Source: Clostridium cuniculi (GTDB lineage: Bacteria; Bacillota; Clostridia; Clostridiales; Clostridiaceae). From it: a stretch of 64,000 nucleotides of DNA. The notes beneath the pieces were generated by a model. The model searched no databases and had not been told where the DNA came from. It saw only the letters and a program-made list of their open reading frames with translations. The stretch is from the NCBI RefSeq assembly GCF_004353185.1, contig NZ_SMUS01000021.1, positions 1 through 64,000 of the forward strand, read 5' to 3'. Below are positions 10,293 through 19,051 of the stretch, one piece after another (positions within the stretch are counted from its first letter, which is position 1; the number at the start of each line of letters is the position of its first letter). The translations under genes and the position numbers were made by a program.

Positions 10293-11579
10293 CTAATAAG
10301 GTATATAATTTAAAGGATCTACAGCTTCTCCATTAATCCTTATTTCAAAATGTAGATGAGGGCCTGTACTATTTCCAGTTGAACCTACAGTTGCAATTAT
10401 ATCTCCTTGTGAAACAGTATCACCATAAGAAACATTTAAAGTCTGAGCATGAGGGTATAATGTCTGAACTCCATTTCCGTGTCCCAAAATTATAGTATTA
10501 CCATATCCACTTATCCATCCTGAATATTCAACTACTCCACTTTTTGAAGCCTTAATTGGATCCCCATAATTTCCTGCATAATCTATTCCTTTGTGCAATT
10601 TATATTCACCTGTAACAGGATTAACTCTATAGCCATAATAGCTAGTTATTACCCCTGGAACTGGGCGTAGGAATCCACTTTCATTAGGTAAAGTCTCTAA
10701 CTTGTCATTATTACCTGTACCACCAGCAACACTATTAATTATTCTATCTAACTCAGCTTCTAACTCACTATTATGTGATTCTAATTCTTCTATTTGATTA
10801 TTTATAGAATTGCTATTATTTTCTAAAGATGCAATACTATTCAGTTTTTCATTTTGAAGAGCTAAAAGTTCTTTTCTTTTCTCTTCCTCTTTATTTTGTA
10901 TAGCCACAACGCTGTTTTTTGCACTAACTATTTCTTCTTGTTTTTCTTTTATAGCAATTTGCTTTTCCTCTTGTTCTTTTATCTTTAAATTTATTTCACT
11001 AATTTCAACAGCTATACGTTCTTGACTTTGTATAGATTTATCTATTAACCCTTTATCAAAAGTAATTATTCTAGAGATATTTGATAAATTCTGAAAAAGC
11101 TCCAATATATTCTTACTTTTAAGAATCATATAAATATATTGCTTTGATAAATCAAGTTTGTAAATACCTCTTATTCTATCATCTAACAACTCTTGAATTT
11201 TCTCTTGCTCCTCTTTTAACTCTTCAATATATTTTTTCTTTATTTCAATTTGATTTTTACTTTCTGTAATAGCATAATTTAAGTCATTTATATCCGACTG
11301 TATCTCATCTATTTGTTTTTGATATTCACTAATTTCTTTTTGAAGCTCATAAAGTTCACTTTCTTTTTCCTGTATATCAGCTTCTAATCCTGTTAGTTGA
11401 TTTTTCTCCTCTTCAATCTGACTATTTAAATTTTCTTTTTCTTCTTGAAGATTTTCAATTTTGTTTTTATTACTTTCTATTTCTTCTTTTATAGAATCTT
11501 TTTTAGTTGCAAATGCATAAGTATTGTTTACTAATATGCAGATAAGTACTGTATATATAATCTTTTTTCTATTATTCAT
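10293..11579 (-). CDS. coiled-coil M23-family murein peptidase
   Basis: Predicted secreted or membrane-tethered peptidoglycan endopeptidase, EnvC-like in layout. It has an N-terminal signal/anchor (about 1-24), a long Glu/Lys/Gln-rich coiled coil (about 28-280) and a C-terminal M23 domain. The metal-site motifs HKGID and GPHLHFE are intact, and YPHAQ replaces the common YAHL/YGHL motif. Such proteins either cut cross-links or activate amidases in cell separation. The ATG at 11579 follows GGGGGAT; an in-frame GTG at 11591 is less likely. It lies just downstream of the TcaA-like gene. Confidence 0.88.
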   Translation of the reverse strand: MNNRKKIIYTVLICILVNNTYAFATKKDSIKEEIESNKNKIENLQEEKENLNSQIEEEKNQLTGLEADIQEKESELYELQKEISEYQKQIDEIQSDINDLNYAITESKNQIEIKKKYIEELKEEQEKIQELLDDRIRGIYKLDLSKQYIYMILKSKNILELFQNLSNISRIITFDKGLIDKSIQSQERIAVEISEINLKIKEQEEKQIAIKEKQEEIVSAKNSVVAIQNKEEEKRKELLALQNEKLNSIASLENNSNSINNQIEELESHNSELEAELDRIINSVAGGTGNNDKLETLPNESGFLRPVPGVITSYYGYRVNPVTGEYKLHKGIDYAGNYGDPIKASKSGVVEYSGWISGYGNTIILGHGNGVQTLYPHAQTLNVSYGDTVSQGDIIATVGSTGNSTGPHLHFEIRINGEAVDPLNYIPY

Positions 11580-11614
11580 TTTATCCCCCACATTTTATCA
11601 TTAGTTATTAATCT

Positions 11615-12877
11615 TTATATATCTATTTTCTGTATTCCTTTAATTATAAAATCTTCATTTTCATACTCTAAATTTAGAATAAAAGAACTTTCATTAGAAT
11701 TTTTAACAAAAGGTAACAATTTTTTATATACACTATAATTAATCCTTGTTACCAAACTAGCTTTATATATATTATCTTCATATTTAAAATCACTTTTCTC
11801 AATTTCAACACTTAAGTCAGTTATTTCATAATTATTACTTAGTAAAAAAGCTTTCTCATTAATATAGTTATAAACCATATCCTTTACTTCTTCAGTAGCA
11901 CCTAAAATAAGACTTTTATCTTTACTATTCAATGCTTCAAATGAGCTAAAATAAAATTCATTTACCTTCTCATCAATCATATTATTCAATTCATCATTTA
12001 CCATATTTATATCAAGCTTAATATATTGATCATTACTTATTAATACTTCTTCACTATTAATTTTTCCCCATGGAAACTCTCTCTCAAGATGTATTTTAAT
12101 ATCCTTATCCTTTGGAAGAGGTCCATAATTTTTAACATCTTTAGCTTCTAATCCAGTATCAAGGTCATTAATAAATACTTTTGCATCATCAAAATTTGAA
12201 TACAATGTAATATATCTTCCATCAACATTTATTTCAACAGTTTCATCTTCCATTAAATTTACAATTTTACTTTCACTTATATCACCATATTCTGTCTTAT
12301 ATGTATATAAAACTTTATATGTACCTGGAATCACATCAAACTCAGCTTTATCAATTAAATTAAATCTTTTATTTGAAAACTCTATATCAACACCATTTAT
12401 ATTTGTAATAAAACTAACATTAATAGTATTAATATCAATATAATATTTTTCCTTTAAAAATCCTTTTCTACTTTCTACTGTAAAGTTTCCACTTTTCCCA
12501 ACTTTTCTTAGTTCATTGACTATTTTTTTAATCCTTACTTTATCTTTATCATATCCATCAATTAAAGGTTGCAATTCCTTAGATGATACTTTTTCATTTT
12601 CTACTTTCACATACTGAGCTAACGTAGAAGGATTTCCATTAATTAAAGCTAATTCAAATTTACTTAAAACTTCTTCTTTAGATAAACTAAAACTACTAAG
12701 TAAAAATATAAAAATCGCAAATATATATATAAACATTATGAGGAATTTAAGTCTATTTCTTTCCCATAGCGTTTTAACACCTATTTCCTTAATGTTTTTA
12801 ATATCTTTGATAAAGCTTAAAAAATTAGAATTAAGATTTTCATAACCTTCTTTTATTATTTCTTTAAGATTTCTCAT
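11615..12877 (-). CDS. TcaA/YvbJ-like membrane protein
   Basis: 420 residues with a basic cytoplasmic N-terminus, one transmembrane helix at about 46-66, and a large extracellular part of beta-rich repeats. This layout resembles TcaA of Staphylococcus and YvbJ of Bacillus, which affect cell-wall stress and glycopeptide response. It lacks the N-terminal zinc ribbon usual in that family. The small Cys-containing protein encoded just upstream (spacing 6 bases) could in principle supply it, but that is only a guess. RBS GGAG lies 9 bases before the ATG. Confidence 0.6.
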   Translation of the reverse strand: MRNLKEIIKEGYENLNSNFLSFIKDIKNIKEIGVKTLWERNRLKFLIMFIYIFAIFIFLLSSFSLSKEEVLSKFELALINGNPSTLAQYVKVENEKVSSKELQPLIDGYDKDKVRIKKIVNELRKVGKSGNFTVESRKGFLKEKYYIDINTINVSFITNINGVDIEFSNKRFNLIDKAEFDVIPGTYKVLYTYKTEYGDISESKIVNLMEDETVEINVDGRYITLYSNFDDAKVFINDLDTGLEAKDVKNYGPLPKDKDIKIHLEREFPWGKINSEEVLISNDQYIKLDINMVNDELNNMIDEKVNEFYFSSFEALNSKDKSLILGATEEVKDMVYNYINEKAFLLSNNYEITDLSVEIEKSDFKYEDNIYKASLVTRINYSVYKKLLPFVKNSNESSFILNLEYENEDFIIKGIQKIDI

Positions 12878-12883
12878 AAAGTA

Positions 12884-13222
12884 TTACTCCAAAATATCTA
12901 TAATCCATTTTCCACAAGATACACATTTATATAATCTAATAACAAATAAATCCATTACTTGCCCATTTGCTAAACCTGGATTTTCCTCAATTTCTTTTTT
13001 AGTTATAAATTCATCTTCTTGATTTAAAAAGCCTTGAATTTCAACTATATAATTTTTATTGCTTTTTCCACAACAGTCATTTTCACCAACACATTCAATC
13101 TCTTCATATGTTAATTCATTTTGTAATTCTTCTATTATAGGTAATAAATCCTCAAATTCATTTATATCATCTAAAAAGTCCTCTTTATTAAAAATTAAAT
13201 CTTGAATTGTAAATAACTTCAT
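12884..13222 (-). CDS. small acidic protein with paired cysteines
   Basis: 112 residues, acidic, with ECVGENDCCGK in the middle and a C-terminal CVSCGKW knuckle, which suggests a zinc site. AGGAG precedes the ATG. It is co-transcribed with the TcaA-like gene (6-base gap). No known family is assigned. Confidence 0.7.
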   Translation of the reverse strand: MKLFTIQDLIFNKEDFLDDINEFEDLLPIIEELQNELTYEEIECVGENDCCGKSNKNYIVEIQGFLNQEDEFITKKEIEENPGLANGQVMDLFVIRLYKCVSCGKWIIDILE

Positions 13223-13457
13223 ATTTCTACTCCTTACATAAAATAATATACTCTACTCATAATATATCATTTATTTCGTACTATTCAACATTTTTTTAGT
13301 TATTTCTAAATCTAAAATAAATATAATAAAAATGTTTATTTATTTGTATAAATTTATATAAATAGTTTGTTTTCCATTGAAAAATTTATATTTTTATATT
13401 AAATTAAAATTTGAACATTATTTTAATAAATTTTACAGAATACGAGGAGAAATACTA

Positions 13458-14048
13458 ATGAAAAGAAATACTAATTCTAGCTCTAAAACTAGAAGACTCG
13501 TTCTCATAGGTGCACTAGGTGGAATATCTATTTTTCTTGGTGTAAGCGGTTTAGGACTAATACGCTTACCTATCTTCAGCCTTACTATAATGCATATCCC
13601 TGTAATTATAGGTGCATTATTAGAAGGTCCTGTTGTAGGTATAGCTGTTGGGTTAATTTTTGGCTTATTTTCAATGTATCAAAATATTACAGCTCCTGGA
13701 TTAACATCATTTATATTTTGGAACCCAATAGTTGCATTAATCCCAAGGATGTTGATTGGTATAGTAGCATATTATTCATTTAAACTACTTAAAAGTAAAA
13801 TTAAAAGTACTGGAGTTTGTGCCGGTATTGCATCAATCTTAGCTACATTAACCAATACAATTGGTGTATTAGGATTAACTTATATTTTATACCTTGATAA
13901 ATATGCACAAGCAAGAGAAATCTCAAGAGACGCCGTAGCTGGTACTTTACTTACTGTTGGCTTAACTAACGGAATCCCTGAAGCTATAGTGTCAGCATTA
14001 ATAACAATACCAATAGTTGTTACAATGCTAAAAATTAAAAGAAACTAA
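13458..14048 (+). CDS. ECF-transporter substrate-binding (S) component
   Basis: Integral membrane S-component of an energy-coupling-factor vitamin/cofactor importer, 196 residues with five to six hydrophobic helices. The pattern RLPIFSLTIMHIP...GPVVG is typical of S components. It would dock to a shared EcfAA'T module encoded elsewhere. The substrate cannot be told from sequence. ATG at 13458 follows GAGGAG by 8 bases; an in-frame start at 13377 is rejected. I saw no riboswitch in the AT-rich 13223-13457 leader. Confidence 0.85.
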   Translation: MKRNTNSSSKTRRLVLIGALGGISIFLGVSGLGLIRLPIFSLTIMHIPVIIGALLEGPVVGIAVGLIFGLFSMYQNITAPGLTSFIFWNPIVALIPRMLIGIVAYYSFKLLKSKIKSTGVCAGIASILATLTNTIGVLGLTYILYLDKYAQAREISRDAVAGTLLTVGLTNGIPEAIVSALITIPIVVTMLKIKRN

Positions 14049-14057
14049 TTATATTTA

Positions 14058-14104
14058 ATACATACTAAGATATACATAATTATCTAAGTATGTATTATTT
14101 TTTA
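14058..14104 (+). terminator. terminator after the ECF S-component gene
   Basis: Near-perfect inverted arms AATACATACTAAGATA and TTATCTAAGTATGTATT around a short loop, followed by a T-rich run. Confidence 0.8.
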
Positions 14105-14279
14105 TCTTTTTACCATTCTATAATTTAGTTCCATTTGCTACTTAAAATATTCTTTTTTTCCTTTATTCCCTTGTTTTTAATAGATTATATAAATTAACTC
14201 TGCACATAATACTAGTGTAAGTAAAAACAAATTACTTACAAAAAACATAAATATTAATTTATTTAAAGGAGGGTCTTTT

Positions 14280-14462
14280 ATGGCTCAAAAGTTAGTACCA
14301 GAAGCAAAAAACGGATTATCAAAATTTAAGAATGAAGTAGCAAGCGAAATGGGAGTTCCTTTCACAGATTACAACGGAAACTTAACTTCTAAACAATGCG
14401 GAAGCGTTGGCGGAGAAATGGTTAAGAGAATGGTTGAACAATACGAACAAGGAATAAAGTAA
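14280..14462 (+). CDS. alpha/beta-type small acid-soluble spore protein
   Basis: 60-residue DNA-binding protein that coats and protects spore DNA. It contains the family signatures LSKFKNEVASEMG (with the GPR protease cut region) and CGSVGGEMVKRM. RBS GGAGGGTC precedes the ATG. It is monocistronic, with a terminator immediately after it. Expression is expected under sigma G in the forespore from family knowledge. Confidence 0.95.
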   Translation: MAQKLVPEAKNGLSKFKNEVASEMGVPFTDYNGNLTSKQCGSVGGEMVKRMVEQYEQGIK

Positions 14463-14496
14463 GCTAACTAAAAAAATAAGTTAATAAAACAAAATA

Positions 14497-14534
14497 AGAG
14501 AGTGTGAATATCTAAATTGATATTTACACTCTCT
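14497..14534. terminator. terminator between spore-protein gene and phosphatase-fold gene
   Basis: A 15-bp stem GAGAGTGTGAATATC / GATATTTACACTCTC (one mismatch) with a 6-base loop lies between convergent genes, so it may serve both. Confidence 0.8.
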
Positions 14535-14566
14535 ACCCTTGTATGATTTTATTAATAATTATTATT

Positions 14567-15361
14567 TTATTTCTCTTCTATAAAAACTTCTACACCATAA
14601 TGATCAGAAATTATATCTTTATTTATATCATTAAATATTACATTAGATTTTTTCACTTCTATATCTTTATTAGTTAATATTAAATCTAATCTTTTATCTT
14701 CAGATTGAGCTTCCCAACCTGCAATTTCTCCCTTAACAGTAATTCCTGAATCTTTTACTTTAGCATTACAATAAGTGTCTATTAATCCCTTACTTATTAA
14801 ATAATCATATCCTTCACTTCTTATTAATGCATTGTTATTAAAATCCCCCATAATGAATGATAATCTTTCATTAGATATATTCTCTAATAATTTATCTGCT
14901 TGATATTTAAAAGGTTCTATATCATCATTCCACCAACCTGTATGACAACTATAAAAATCAATTAGTTCATCATTCATCTCAATTGTTATACTTACTATAT
15001 TTCTACTTCTATAATTACTTTTATCATTGCTTTGTGAAATATAGAAAGATTTAGAATCTTTAATTTTATGCTTTGTAAGTATTGCTAGACCTTCTTCATA
15101 TATATCATATCCTATATGTGAATAATCCCATATGAAATTATATTTATACTCATCAAGTTTATTTAATTCTTTAATCAATAACATAGCAAAGTTATCTTCT
15201 TTAATTATTGAATTAACAGAGTTAGAATCAATACTTTGACTTACCTCTTGAAGTGTAACTACATCATACTGCTTCTCTTTAATAACACTTGCTAAATATT
15301 TAATTTTTTCAACTTGATTTTCTTCTTGCCACGAATGACAATTTAAAGTTAAAAGTTTCAT
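14567..15361 (-). CDS. endonuclease/exonuclease/phosphatase-fold protein
   Basis: 264 residues of the EEP superfamily (DNase I / sphingomyelinase / inositol phosphatase fold). Metal and active-site motifs are in order: LTLNCHSW, LQEVSQ, CHTGWW, GDFNNN and C-terminal SDHYGVEV. No signal peptide, so probably cytoplasmic. It is the last gene of the GH13-PTS operon (12 bases after the EIICB stop), which hints at a sugar-phosphate or phosphodiester substrate, but the true substrate is unknown. Confidence 0.85.
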   Translation of the reverse strand: MKLLTLNCHSWQEENQVEKIKYLASVIKEKQYDVVTLQEVSQSIDSNSVNSIIKEDNFAMLLIKELNKLDEYKYNFIWDYSHIGYDIYEEGLAILTKHKIKDSKSFYISQSNDKSNYRSRNIVSITIEMNDELIDFYSCHTGWWNDDIEPFKYQADKLLENISNERLSFIMGDFNNNALIRSEGYDYLISKGLIDTYCNAKVKDSGITVKGEIAGWEAQSEDKRLDLILTNKDIEVKKSNVIFNDINKDIISDHYGVEVFIEEK

Positions 15362-15373
15362 ATTAAACCCCTA

Positions 15374-17041
15374 CTAAACTCCTAATATATCTTGAATATT
15401 CGATTTTAATACATCTGCCTTTGGACCATAGATTGCTTGAACTCCACTATCTTTTAATATTAATCCTAATGCTCCATTTTTCTTCCACTCTTTTTCATCT
15501 GCAACTTTTTCAATATCTTTAACAGTTACTCTTAAACGAGTCATACATGCATCAACATCTTCAATATTTTCTTTTTCACCTAATAAAGAAATTATTTTTA
15601 AAGATAATACATCATTAGCTGTAGCTTTATCTATTGCAGCTTCCTTTGTTGAATCACTTGACTCTTCCTCATCATAATTCCCTAAACGTCCTGGTGTTGG
15701 AATCTTGAATTTTTTAATACAGAAACTAAATACACCAAAGTTAATTCCAAAGAATGCTAAACAAGCAATAACAAAATTAATAACATCTCCAAGCAATCCA
15801 GCATTAATCATCATAGGCACACGTGTTATAAGCTCTATTGCACCAAAACCATGAACTCTTAAATTAATTATATCAGCTAAAGCAAATGCTAGTCCTGTTA
15901 ATATTGCATAAATTACATAAAGTACTGGTGAAATAAACATAAATAAGAATTCTATCGGCTCACTTACACCTGTTAAAAATACAGCTAAACTAATTGATAT
16001 AAACATTGATTTATATTTTTTCTTTTTATCTGCATCTACATTTTTATACATAGCTAATGCAACACCTAATAATGATGCTGTTGATAATATTACTTGTCCA
16101 GCTTTAAATCTCGCTGGAGTTACTGTTGCTAATAAATTATTATATTCAGCCATGTTTCCTGCAGACTTAAAGTTAATTAAATCTGTTATCCAAGCAAACC
16201 ATAATGGATCTTGACCTGCAATAACTGTACCTGCTGCTGCTCCTGTTAAGGATGTATAAACTCCACCTAATTCAGTATAATTAACAGGAATCGTTAACAT
16301 ATGATGTAATCCAAATGGTAATAATAAACGTTCTAATGCTCCATATACAAATGGTGCTAATACTGGTGCTGTATCCTTTGAATTTGCAAGCCAAATACCA
16401 AAGCTATTTAAAGCACCTTGCGCAAAAGGCCAAATTATAGATAATATAACAGCAGTAACTGTTGACCATAAAATAACAACGAATGGAACAAATCTTTTTC
16501 CATTAAAGAAATTTAACGCTTGTGGTAATTTGTTATAGTTATAATATTTATTAAATAATGTTGCACCTAAGAAACCTGAAATAATTCCTATAAATACACC
16601 CATATTTAAGGCAGGAGATCCTAAAACACTTGTAAAGTAATCTGGAACTGTTAATGTTGCTCCTAATAACGACTTAACTGTTGCAGTACTATCTGCTAAC
16701 ATTTCAGTACTTACTCCAAATATCGCACCTGTAATACGATTAATAAGAACAAATGATAATAATCCTGCGAAAGCTCCCCCTGCTCTTTCCTTAGCCCATG
16801 AACCACCTATTGCAACTGCGAATAATATATGTAAGTTTCCAATTATTCCCCAACCTATATTATCCATAACTCTTGATACTGCTTGTATTATATCTGCCTC
16901 AAAATACATTCCTAGCAGTTTTCCTATAGTTATCATTAATCCAGCTGCTGGCATAACAGCAATAACTACTAATAACGCCTTACCAAACTTTTGCCAAAAA
17001 TCGAAAGATAATAATTTGCCCTTTTTCTTTGTTTTACCCAT
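15374..17041 (-). CDS. PTS EIICB permease, glucose/alpha-glucoside family
   Basis: 555-residue fused permease: EIIC membrane domain (about 15-430, roughly ten helices) followed by EIIB with the phosphorylated Cys in CMTRLRVTVKD (about 495). It lacks EIIA, so it needs EIIA in trans. Domain order C-B and the GH13 neighbour suggest an alpha-glucoside such as maltose or isomaltose rather than trehalose (whose permeases are usually B-C). ATG at 17041 follows AAAAGGGG by 5-7 bases. An alternative ATG at 17059 abuts an SD-containing inverted repeat. Confidence 0.9.
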   Translation of the reverse strand: MGKTKKKGKLLSFDFWQKFGKALLVVIAVMPAAGLMITIGKLLGMYFEADIIQAVSRVMDNIGWGIIGNLHILFAVAIGGSWAKERAGGAFAGLLSFVLINRITGAIFGVSTEMLADSTATVKSLLGATLTVPDYFTSVLGSPALNMGVFIGIISGFLGATLFNKYYNYNKLPQALNFFNGKRFVPFVVILWSTVTAVILSIIWPFAQGALNSFGIWLANSKDTAPVLAPFVYGALERLLLPFGLHHMLTIPVNYTELGGVYTSLTGAAAGTVIAGQDPLWFAWITDLINFKSAGNMAEYNNLLATVTPARFKAGQVILSTASLLGVALAMYKNVDADKKKKYKSMFISISLAVFLTGVSEPIEFLFMFISPVLYVIYAILTGLAFALADIINLRVHGFGAIELITRVPMMINAGLLGDVINFVIACLAFFGINFGVFSFCIKKFKIPTPGRLGNYDEEESSDSTKEAAIDKATANDVLSLKIISLLGEKENIEDVDACMTRLRVTVKDIEKVADEKEWKKNGALGLILKDSGVQAIYGPKADVLKSNIQDILGV

Positions 17042-17058
17042 TTTTATTCCCCTTTTCA

Positions 17059-17079
17059 TTAGGAGGATTAACCTCCTAA
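17059..17079 (-). promoter_or_regulatory. inverted repeat containing a Shine-Dalgarno sequence
   Basis: Perfect 8-bp arms TTAGGAGG / CCTCCTAA with a 5-base loop lie directly upstream of the EIICB start. In the transcript an AGGAGG is paired with its complement, so the hairpin may damp translation or be a processing signal between the two genes. Confidence 0.5.
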
Positions 17080-17135
17080 ATTTATATTTTTTATTTTAAG
17101 TATTTAAAATACCCGATTTCTATTATTTTTATAAA

Positions 17136-18794
17136 TTATAGTTTATAAAGTCTTGCTTCATATGGTCTTAAAATAAATTCTTTTATTGCATTATGTTTAT
17201 CCACATTATAATTACTTAATAATAATCCTTCGTAATTTAATTCTTCTTCATAATTATATTTCGCTTCATCGTGTGATAAATTTACTATTACAATAAATTT
17301 TTCATTACCCATAGTTCTTGTATAAGCATAAATTTTCTCATCTTCCTCTAATATAAGATCATAACTACCATAAATTAGAGTTTTATATTCTTTTCTTATT
17401 GTAATCATCTTTTTATAAAAATTTAAAATTGACTTTTCGTCTTTTAATTGTGCTTGTACATTTATATTTTTATAATTTTCATTAACATTAATCCAAGGCT
17501 TTCCTTCAGTAAATCCTGAATTAATACTATCATCCCATTGCATTGGAGTACGAGAATTATCTCTTGATACTGCCCATACATACTTTAATGCCTCTTCTTT
17601 AGTCAATCCTTCAGCTAATTTTTCCTTATATATATTTATCCCTTTTACATCGTTATAATCATAAATCGAATCAAACTTAACATTTGTCATTCCAATTTCT
17701 TGCCCTTGATATATGAATGGTGTTCCTTGTTGCATAAAATACATAAGACCAAATGCTGTTGCACACTCTCTTAAATACTCCTTATCATTTCCCCAAGTAG
17801 AAATTACTCTAGGAATATCATGATTTTCTATATACAATGCATTCCATCCCTTACCATCTAATGCTTTTTGCCATTTAGTTAGTACTTTTTTATAATTCTT
17901 TACATTAAATGTATTTTCACTTTCAGCTCCCCAAAGATGTAAGTGTTCAAATTGAAATATCATATTAAACTTTCCATTCTCTTCTCCAACCCAAAGATCA
18001 GCGTCTTCAGCATCTACTCCATTTGCTTCCCCAACAGTCATAATGTCATAGTTATCAAAAGTCCTCTCTTTTAGCTCTTTCAAATACTTATGTATACCTT
18101 CCACATTCATATGTTTATCAAAAGATTCTACATATTTTAACCCTTCTGGATTATTCATATCTGTTAATCCTTCTTCTTTTTTAATATGACTAATTGCATC
18201 AACTCTAAATCCATCAATCCCTTTATCTAACCACCAATTTATCATATTATAAACTGCTTCTCTTAACTCTTTACATTCCCAGTTTAAATCCGGCTGTCTT
18301 TTTGTGAATAAATGTAAAAAATATTCTTCAGTATTTTTATCATATTCCCATGCTGATCCTTTAAAAATACTCTCCCAATTGTTAGGTTCTATTCCGTTCT
18401 TGCCTTCTCTCCAAATATACCAATCTCTCTTTGGATTATTCTTTGATGACTTAGATTCTATAAACCATGGATGTTCATCACTAGTATGATTTACTACCAG
18501 ATCTATTATAAGTTTCATATCTCTCTTATGTACTTCTTCTAATAATTCATCAAAATCCTTCATTGTTCCGAAATCATCCATAATATCTTGATAATCACTT
18601 ATATCATATCCATTATCATCATTTGGTGATTTATACATAGGACATATCCAAATTACATTAATCCCCAAATCTTTTAAATAATCTAATTTAGATGTTATCC
18701 CCTTTAAATCTCCTATTCCATCACCATTAGAATCTTTAAAACTCCTAGGATATATCTGATATCCTACAGCCTCTTTCCACCAAATTCGTTTCAT
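17136..18794 (-). CDS. GH13 alpha-glucosidase (oligo-1,6-glucosidase or sugar-phosphate hydrolase)
   Basis: 552-residue cytoplasmic glycoside hydrolase family 13 enzyme. It has the (beta/alpha)8 barrel with the catalytic nucleophile Asp in GFRVDAISH (about 200), the acid/base Glu in VGEANG (about 257) and the transition-state Asp in ENHDIPR. The length fits the MalL/TreC/DexB group. Paired with a PTS permease, it may hydrolyse a phosphorylated or free alpha-glucoside; sequence alone does not separate these. RBS AGGGGTG. It is the first gene of the LacI-controlled operon. Confidence 0.92.
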   Translation of the reverse strand: MKRIWWKEAVGYQIYPRSFKDSNGDGIGDLKGITSKLDYLKDLGINVIWICPMYKSPNDDNGYDISDYQDIMDDFGTMKDFDELLEEVHKRDMKLIIDLVVNHTSDEHPWFIESKSSKNNPKRDWYIWREGKNGIEPNNWESIFKGSAWEYDKNTEEYFLHLFTKRQPDLNWECKELREAVYNMINWWLDKGIDGFRVDAISHIKKEEGLTDMNNPEGLKYVESFDKHMNVEGIHKYLKELKERTFDNYDIMTVGEANGVDAEDADLWVGEENGKFNMIFQFEHLHLWGAESENTFNVKNYKKVLTKWQKALDGKGWNALYIENHDIPRVISTWGNDKEYLRECATAFGLMYFMQQGTPFIYQGQEIGMTNVKFDSIYDYNDVKGINIYKEKLAEGLTKEEALKYVWAVSRDNSRTPMQWDDSINSGFTEGKPWINVNENYKNINVQAQLKDEKSILNFYKKMITIRKEYKTLIYGSYDLILEEDEKIYAYTRTMGNEKFIVIVNLSHDEAKYNYEEELNYEGLLLSNYNVDKHNAIKEFILRPYEARLYKL

Positions 18795-18814
18795 TAAAAC
18801 ACACCCCTTTTATA

Positions 18815-18828
18815 TGCAATCGGTTGCA
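18815..18828. promoter_or_regulatory. LacI-type operator O1
   Basis: TGCAATCGGTTGCA, a 14-bp near-palindrome with the central CG typical of LacI/GalR operators. It lies in the 5' leader of the GH13 gene, between the promoter and the ribosome binding site. A second identical copy is at 19038. Confidence 0.85.
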
Positions 18829-18842
18829 CAAATCTTTAAATA

Positions 18843-18871
18843 ATATGTACAGTACTATTTACTGTACATAT
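18843..18871. promoter_or_regulatory. perfect inverted repeat in the GH13 leader
   Basis: Perfect 12-bp arms ATATGTACAGTA / TACTGTACATAT with a 5-base loop, located between the predicted transcription start and operator O1. It has no T tail, so it is more likely a protein site or an mRNA-stabilising hairpin than a terminator. Confidence 0.5.
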
Positions 18872-18938
18872 TTACATTATTAGCTTGTCTATTTATTAAT
18901 CTTACAATTTACTAAACCGTTACCAGTTCTATGAATTT

Positions 18939-18967
18939 ACTATAACATCCTAAGAAATTGTTTACAA
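18939..18967 (-). promoter_or_regulatory. sigma-A promoter of the alpha-glucoside operon
   Basis: On the minus strand TTGTAA (18967-18962), a 17-base spacer and TATAGT (18944-18939). It drives the GH13, EIICB and EEP genes. A cre-like CTGGTAACGGTTTAG lies just downstream (18926-18912) and could allow catabolite control, but its match to the consensus is imperfect. Confidence 0.6.
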
Positions 18968-19037
18968 GAATTAAATTATCCTATTTTTAGTCAAATTTTA
19001 AAATTAAGTTAGAATATCTCTCATTTTCTTCACATTA

Positions 19038-19051
19038 TGCAATCGGTTGCA
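19038..19051. promoter_or_regulatory. LacI-type operator O2
   Basis: TGCAATCGGTTGCA, identical to O1 and 223 bases from it. It lies immediately after the stop codon of the LacI-family gene and upstream of the operon promoter. The pair flanks the promoter, an arrangement compatible with looping repression. Confidence 0.85.

Noticed and set aside
13223..13457. Riboswitch ahead of the ECF S-component gene
   Set aside because: The leader is uniformly AT-rich with no recognisable conserved core or terminator switch.
18912..18926. cre site for CcpA
   Set aside because: CTGGTAACGGTTTAG fits only part of the consensus, so it is mentioned only as a possibility with the promoter.
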